DNA from: Panorpa germanica
Lineage: Eukaryota > Arthropoda > Insecta > Mecoptera > Panorpidae
Length of the DNA: 64,000 bases
Assembly: GCA_963678705.1 (NCBI GenBank)
Contig: CAVMBN010000174.1
Location: 1-64,000, forward strand
Direction: 5' to 3'
Every line of letters begins with the position of its first letter. The stretch's first letter is position 1. Positions 57,590-64,000 of this stretch are shown one piece after another. The translations under genes were made by a program, and so were the position numbers. The notes below the pieces were generated by a model. The model worked only from the letters and a program-made list of their open reading frames with translations. It ran no database searches and was not told where the DNA came from.

Positions 57590-58264
57590 TCAAAAATACG
57601 AGTCAGACATAGTTATAATATTAATAATAAAACATTTAAATCATACGTAATATATTAAATGACTAATATTAAATGTACAATAACAAATAAATAGAGAACA
57701 TTTGACTGCTTCCACACAGACACTTGTATATAATATATATAATATATTAATTATTAAATAATATATTAATTATATTAATTATTTTATAATATTTAATATT
57801 ATTTCTGATGCTAAGATGCTAGCAAGTTGACTGCTTGACGATTTAGTTAATAATGTCTGTTTTAAGTCCGAACATGATAGAACGTAATATCGGCATAGCA
57901 GATGGTTGTAACACAAAAGGCACCGCTCAGAGAGAGCGTTGTATATGTGTGTATCAAAACAAAATAAATAACAAAAAAAATGTTTGACAAAAAAAATCTT
58001 AAAACTAACAATAAAATAAGAAATAAAGGCAAGATATTTATATATAAGATATAACTATCGCATGCGTTTATGAACACCCTCTGTTGGTATAAATTCCTAG
58101 TTTAATGACTTCCTCTATTGGCGTTAATTCAAATATTATCAATGCTATGAAGCATTTGTTTACAACAAGATTCTGAAGTATTAATAAAAATTATTTTTAA
58201 AACAATTTTTTATTTATTGTGAGTAAATTTCTGTTTATTAATGAGCTTAATTACATAGTGTTCA
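57590..58264. other. Transposon internal AT-rich region
   Basis: I see no gene. There are TA-rich tracts at 57725-57800 and A-rich tracts at 57960-58010. It lies between the DUF4806-like gene and the right subterminal repeats. Confidence 0.4.
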
Positions 58265-58600
58265 GTTTCCTAGTGTTGGCCCAAAGTTGGGTGAATTAAG
58301 AAATGACCAAGACTCGATTTCCCAGTATTGGGCCAAGTCTAAATCACCAAAAAATGGCTCAGGCTTGGTTGACTGATCCTGGTTCAAAGCTGGGTCACCG
58401 TAGTATGGCCAGAGCTAAGATTTTCAGTGTTGGCCCAAAGTTGGGTGAGTTAAGAAATGGCAAAGACTTGATTTCCCAGTCGTGGCCCAAGATAGGGTGA
58501 ACAAAGGATTGGCCAAGCCTGAATTATCCAAATTTAAACCAATCTTGGCGCGCCGAAGTCTGGTTTCCCGTGACTGGGTCACGCTTGGCCCCGTTGTCAT
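58265..58600 (+). repeat. Right subterminal repeats
   Basis: Repeated words TTGGCCCAAAGTTGGGTGA (58275 and 58432, in a 157-base duplicated stretch), GGGCCAAGTC, GGCCAGAGC and GGCCAAGCC. They mirror the left subterminal repeats in content. Confidence 0.7.
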
Positions 58601-58972
58601 ACTACGGGGACTCCTGTATGGGTAGTGCTAAAACATCAAGTGGTTAAGAAATTCAAGAAATCTGTAAAAATATATAAGGAAGACCTCATATAAACACTAC
58701 AAATATACGGAAGACAAAAGGTTGCCGCCCACTATCAAGTAAGTCGATTAACATTAACTATAAATAATATTAAAACATAAGAATTAGTTTATATAAATGC
58801 GTGTTTTAAATAATAAAGAGAGTGTATTAATTGTTATAAGTGATTAAGTAAACAATATATGCGGTTTTCTTGGAAATAGTGATTGATCGTTTATAAACAT
58901 TCAATAGAAACAAACAAATAGTAAGTAAGTAGGCATAAGTTCAAGTATGTACATGAGATATTTATAGAAATT

Positions 58973-60560
58973 CAGTGTGCTTTTGATAATGTCTGGTGGC
59001 CAAGTGACCTTCAAAGAATTAGACCGGCAAAAGCCTCTAGGTACGTCTACTGCGCTATGGAGAACTATTTTCAATGTCGAACATTAATTTTACAAACCGA
59101 TTACCGTTCCATGAAAAGGCAACTATCTAAAGGTTGTCCTCAGCGATCCGTAATGGGGCCTGAGCTCTGGAACATGGTATTCGACGAGAACTGTGTTTCT
59201 CACTCGAAAGGTTGAGTAAACGTTTGTTTTGCCAACGATAATGTGATCCTTATCGGTGCAAATAGTATAGAACAACTAGAAAGCCGTTCTCGACCTGCTA
59301 TAGATAAAATCTGCAGTTTCTTGAAGCTACAAAGCTACGAAACAAATACGGTAACAACGAATGATAAACTTGTAACACACCTTGCGCGTGTCACAAGGAC
59401 GGAATGAAGCGAAAACTCGGCAACTATGCCAACACTAGACAAGGGGGCATTTATGCCAATGGTTGTGTATTGTGCTTCAGCATAATATTACAGGATCAAT
59501 CTTCCAGATCTTCCATGCAAAGAATTATGATATTGACGATGACGCGTTGTATTAGAACTGTATCTACAGAAGTGGTGCAGGTGATATTGGGGACAATTCC
59601 ATTAGATTTAAAAATCACTCATGCACTTACTTAAGTACAAATTACGCTAGAACTGAAAAAATTAAATTTTGATGATTTAAAATTAATGCGACAAATTTCA
59701 AGGATTTAAAGTTAATGCGGCTGTAGGATAAAAGTCTGGAGACGATACCAAATATATTGCCAAAGAGATGAATGCATATATGCATAAGCTCTGGCAAGAC
59801 AGATGGGACTTAATACAAAAAGGAAGACCTACGTATTGGTTTACAAGGACGTTAATATTGCTTTGCAACACAAGTGGTTCCTATCTACTATGTGTGTGAT
59901 CGGCTCCTGCTACTTTAGGTGAAAAAAGTGATTAAAAGTGAGAAATTAATTACGGAAAAAAATTAAATAAATTATATGAATACTTTTTTAAACAAAAAGT
60001 ATTTAAGTTTGTTTTAAATTTGTGTTAATTTACCCTAAACAAAGTGTTTTTTCAATAGTTTTACAGTTGGAAACCAGTGTTAAAAACGAATTTTTTATTA
60101 CGCGTACACGCGGTCTTATAAACATAACCTCAAAATTATAACTTTGATGTTTTATATAAGACATTAATAAGTGCGAAAGACAAAAAAAGTGATAATAATT
60201 AGGTTAGTGTTAGTGCTAAAACATCAAGTGGTTAAGAAATTTAAGAAATCTGTAGAGCAATATAAGGAAGACCTCATATAAACACTACAAATATACGGAA
60301 GACAAAAGGTTGCCGCCCACTATCAAGTAAGTCGATTACCATTAACTATAAATAATATTAAAACATAAGAATTAGTTTATATAATAGCGTGTTTTAAATA
60401 ATAAAGAGAGTGTATTAATTGTTATAAGTGATTAAGTGAACAATATATGCGGTTTTCTTGGAAATAGTGATTGATCGTTCATGAACATTCAATGGTAACA
60501 AACAAATGGTAAGTAAGTAGGCATAAGTACAAGTATGTACATGAGATATTTATAGAAATT
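58973..60560 (+). repeat. Satellite unit 15, type B (1588 bp)
   Basis: Shares all type B markers with unit 13 (GAAGCGAAAACTC, CGTTGTATTAGAAC). Private changes: a stop in 'GGTTGAGTAAACG' and mutated donor-like site in the preceding AT-rich half (AAATAGTAAGTAAG at 58916). Confidence 0.92.
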
Positions 60561-61281
60561 CAGTGTGCCTTTGATAATGTCTGGTGGCCAAGTGACCTAC
60601 AAAGAATTAGACCGGCAAAAACCTCTAGGTACGTCTACTGCGCTATGGAGAACTATTTTTATTGTCGAACAATAATTTTGCAAACCGATTACCGTTCCAT
60701 GATAAGGCAACTATCTAAAGGTTGTCCTCAGCGATCTGTATTGGGGCCTGAGCTCTGAAAAATTGTTTTCGACGAGAACTGTGTTTCTCACTCGAAAGGT
60801 TGTGTAAACGTATGTTTTGCCAACGATAATAACTAGAAAGCCGTTCTCGACCTGCTATAGATAAAATCTGTAGTTTCTTACAGCTACAAAGCTACGAAAC
60901 AAATACGGTAACAACGAATGATAAACTTGTAACACACCTTGCGCGTGACACAAAGACGGAATGAAGCTTAAACTCGGCAACTATGCCGACACCATGCAAA
61001 AGGGCATTTAAGCCAATGGTTGTGTATTTTGCTTTGGCATGGTATTACAGGAATAATCTTGCAGATCTTCCATGCAAAGATTTATGTTATTGACGATGAC
61101 GCGTTGTTGCAGAACTGTATCTACAGAAGTGGTGCAAGTGATATTGGGGACAATTCCATTTGATTTAAAAATCACTCATGCACTTACTCAAATACAAATT
61201 ACGCTAGAACTGGAAAAATCAAATTTTGATGATTTAAAATTAATGCGAAAAATTTTAAAGAATTAAAGTTAATGCGGCTGT
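60561..61281 (+). repeat. Satellite unit 16, type A, cut
   Basis: Type A markers present (31-base deletion, GGAATAATC). The unit breaks at GCGGCTGTA, where an inverted transposon fragment is inserted. Confidence 0.9.
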
Positions 61282-61423
61282 ATCTTGTTAGTTTTTAAGT
61301 TCTTATCAGTACGATCAGTAATAATATTTGTGATATATATCTATAACAAAGTGCTAATTGAAAAGCAAGTATCAGAGTACCAGTCTTGTTATTAGAAACA
61401 GTAATATTTATTAATAAAATATT
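61282..61423 (-). mobile_element. Inverted 142-bp fragment of the 55759-58622 transposon
   Basis: Reverse complement of about 56339-56479, with few differences (for example AGAAACAG for AGATACAG). It has no transposon ends and no target duplication. The satellite on its two sides is out of register, so it is filler at a rearrangement junction rather than a transposition. Confidence 0.85.
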
Positions 61424-62791
61424 GTGTTTCTCACTCGAAAGGTTGTGTAAACGTATGTTTTGTTAACGATAATGTGATCCTTATCGGTGCAAATAGAACA
61501 GAACAACTAGCAAGCCGTTTTCGACCTGCTATAGATAAAATCTGTAGTTTCTTGAAGCTACAAAGCTACAAAACAAATACGGTAACAACGAATGATAAAC
61601 TTGTAACACACCTTGCGCGTGTCACAAGGACGGAATGAAGCTTAAACTCGGCAACTATGCCGACACTAAACAAGGGGGCATTTATGCCAATGGTTGTGTA
61701 TTGTGCTTCGGCATGGTATTACAGGATTATTCTTCCAGATCTTCCATGCAAAGAACTATGTTATTGACGATGACGCGTTGTTGCAGAACTGTATCTACAG
61801 AAGTGGTGCAGGTGATATTGGGAACAATTCCTTTATATTTAAATATCACTCATGCACTTATTCAAGTACAAATTACGCTAGAACTAAAAAAATCAAATTT
61901 TGATGATTTAAAATTAATGCGACAAATTTCGTGGAATTAAAGGTAATGCGGCTGTAGGGTAAAAGTCTGGAGACGATACCAAATATATTGCCAAAGAGAT
62001 GAATGCATATATGCATAAGCTCTGGCAAGGAAGATGGGACTTAATACAAAAAGGAAAACCTACGTATTGGTTTTCAAGGAAGTTAATATTGCTTTGCAAC
62101 ACAAGTGGTTCCTATCTACTATGTGTGTGATCGGCTCCTGCTACTTAAGGAGAAAAAAGTGATTAAAAGTGAGAAATTAATTATGGAACAAAATTAAATA
62201 AATTATATGAATACTTTTTCAAACGAAAAGTATTTAAGTTTGTTTTAAATTTGTGTTTATTTACCCTAAACAAAGTGTTTTTACAAAAGTTTGACAGTTG
62301 GAAACCAGTGTTAAAAACAAATTTTTCATTACGCGTACACGCGGTCTTATAAACATAACCTTAAAATTGTAACTTTGATGTTTGATATAAGACATTAATA
62401 AGTGCGATAGACAAAAAAAGTGATAATAATTAGGTTAGTGTTAGTGCTAAAACATCAAGTGGTTAAGAAATTTAAGAAATCTGTAGAGCTATATAAGAAA
62501 GACCTCATATAAACACTACAAATATACAAAAGACAAAAGGTTGCTGCCCACTATCAAGTAAGTCGATTTACATTAACTATAAATAATATTAAAACATAAG
62601 AATTAGTTTATATAAATGAGTGTTTTAAATAATAAAAAAAGTGTATTAATTGTTATAAGTGATTAAGTGAACAACGTATGCGGTTTTCTTGGAAATAGTG
62701 ATTAATCGTTCATGAACATACAATGGTAACAAACAAATGGTAAATAAGTAGGCATAAGTACAAGTATGTATATGAGATATTTATAGAAATT
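61424..62791 (+). repeat. Satellite unit, resumed after the filler
   Basis: Restarts at GTGTTTCTCACTCGAAAGG in the RT core of a unit that lacks the A-type deletion and continues to the next anchor. Together with unit 16 it makes an irregular spacing of 2231 bp between anchors. Confidence 0.88.
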
Positions 62792-64000
62792 TAGTGTGCC
62801 TTTGATAATGTCTGGTGGCCAAGTGACCTTCAAAGAATTAGACCGGCAAAAACCACTAGGTACGTCTACTGCGCTATGGAGAACTATTTTCATTGTCGAA
62901 CATTAATTTTACAAACCGATTATCGTTCCATGAAAAGGCAACTATCTAAAGGTTGTCCTCAGCGATCCGTAATGGGGCCTTAGCTCTGGAACATGGTATT
63001 CGACGAGAACTGTGTTTCTCACTCGAAAGGTTGTGTAAACGTATGTTTTGCCAACGATAATGTGATCTTTATCGGTGCAAATAGTACAGAACAGCTAGAA
63101 AGCCGTTCTCGACCTGCTATAGATAAAATCTGTAGTTTCTTGAAGCTACAAAGCTACGAAACAAATACGGTAACAACGAATGATAAACTTGTAACACACC
63201 TTGCGCGTGTCACAAGGACGGAATGAAGCTTAAACTCGGCAACTATTCCGATACTATGCAAAAGGGCATTTATGCCAATGGTTGTATATTTTGCTTCAGC
63301 ATGGTATTACAGGATTAATCTTCCAGATCTTCCATGCTAAGAACTATGTTATTGACGATGACGCGTTGTTGCAGAACTGTATCTACAGAAGTGGTGCAGG
63401 TGATATTGGGGACAATTCCTTTAGATTTAAAAATCACTCATGCACCTTCTCAAGTACAAATTACGCTAGAACTAAAAAAATCAAATTTTAATGATTTAAA
63501 ATTAATGCGACAAATTTCGAGGATTTAAAGTTAATGCGGCTGTATGATAAAAGTCTGGAGACGATACCAAATATATTGCCAAAGAGATGAATGCATATAT
63601 GCATAAGCTCTGGCAAGACAGATGGGACTTAATACAAAAAGAAAGACCTACGTATTGGTTTTCAAGGACGTTAATATTGCTTTGCAACACAAGTGGTTCC
63701 TATTTACTATGTGTGTGATCGGCTCCTGCTACTTTAGGTAAAAAAGTGATTAAAAGTGAGAAATTAATTACGGAAAAAAATTAAATAATTTATATGAATA
63801 CTTTTTCAAACGAAAAGTTTTTAAGTTTGTTTTAAATTTGTGTTAATTTACCCTAAACAAAGTGTTTTTACAAAAGTTTGACAGTTGGGAACCAGTGTTA
63901 AAAACAAAATTTTCATTACGCATACACGCGGTCTTATAAACATAACCTCAAAATTGTAACTTTGATGTTTGATATAAGACATTAATAAGTGCTATAGACA
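62792..64000 (+). repeat. Satellite unit 17, cut by the window end
   Basis: Standard unit start (anchor mutated to TAGTGTGCC). It has an open RT core (62993-63226), a stop in 'GGGGCCTTAGC' and a normal C-terminal remnant. The window ends in the AT-rich half. Confidence 0.9.

Larger units (their letters stand above)
55759..58622. mobile_element. DNA transposon (2864 bp) with 9-bp inverted ends and 4-bp target duplication
   Basis: Starts CCCATACAG and ends CTGTATGGG, flanked by TAGT on both sides (55755-55758 and 58623-58626). Both subterminal zones consist of short GGCCAAG-containing repeats. The inside carries a spliced gene on the minus strand. No transposase with recognisable catalytic motifs was seen, so it is probably non-autonomous or from a superfamily I cannot name. 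The insertion site is otherwise an intact satellite unit. Confidence 0.82.
54548..58972 (+). repeat. Satellite unit 14, type A, split by a DNA transposon
   Basis: Nearly the same as unit 12 over the RT region, including the 31-base deletion. The unit is interrupted at GTGTTAGT by the element at 55759-58622. Without the element and one duplicated TAGT it measures 1557 bp, as type A should. Confidence 0.92.

Noticed and set aside
1..64000. rDNA locus, suggested by the R1-like sequence
   Set aside because: R1 elements insert in 28S genes, but no 28S, 18S or 5.8S sequence flanks any unit. The flanks are other satellite units.
1..64000. CRISPR array or prokaryotic genes
   Set aside because: The direct repeats are 1.58-kb units or transposon-internal repeats without spacers. 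Codon use, splice signals and element types are those of an animal genome.
1..64000. Telomeric repeats such as TTAGG arrays
   Set aside because: Only isolated TTAGG words occur (for example in AATTAGGTTAG of each unit) and no tandem run was seen.

Overview
The window reads as an AT-rich stretch of insect nuclear heterochromatin: a satellite array invaded by nested transposable elements. The insect assignment rests on an R1-clade retrotransposon remnant in the satellite, a prominin-like fragment of insect type, and Polinton, Ty3/gypsy, copia, I-like and DNA elements. The order is not resolved. I see no intact host gene, rRNA, tRNA or CRISPR array.

Layout. (1) 1-14810 and 47054-64000 are a tandem array with a unit of about 1.56-1.59 kb. 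Half of each unit is a decayed R1-like pol fragment, from RT motif A to the C-terminal region. The other half is AT-rich, resembles an insect 5'UTR/first exon, and ends in a conserved splice-donor-like site. In 51405-62791 the units alternate as two types (A-B-A-B-A), a higher-order repeat of about 3.14 kb. (2) 10377-12696 holds a minus-strand copia relic (LTR, PBS, Gag fused to the start of RT) next to an intronless N-terminal prominin fragment. (3) 14811-47053 is a 32-kb block of nested elements. It contains a truncated Polinton (14811-about 21360), a macrodomain-carrying Ty3/gypsy element (minus strand), and a second, complete-ended Polinton derivative (21888-31966). That derivative lies inside the gypsy RNase H region, with 6-bp target duplications and 2.4-kb inverted repeats. 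The block continues with an I-like non-LTR element (about 36140-41557, plus strand) and two further gypsy copies (41558-47053) with a shared gag deletion. (4) 55759-58622 is a cut-and-paste DNA transposon carrying a spliced DUF4806-like gene. A 142-bp inverted piece of it is lodged at 61282-61423.

How the parts relate. The second Polinton is younger than the gypsy copy it splits, because the gypsy reading frame closes cleanly across the duplicated target. The DNA transposon splits one A-type satellite unit. The most unusual content is a TARG1/OARD1-like ADP-ribosyl-hydrolase macrodomain inside the gypsy Pol, between protease and reverse transcriptase, with both expected catalytic residues present. 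Next is a small acidic protein in the Polinton inverted repeats, built from tandem SUMO-interaction-like motifs. Nearly every coding region is broken, so these are relics of systems rather than working copies in this window.
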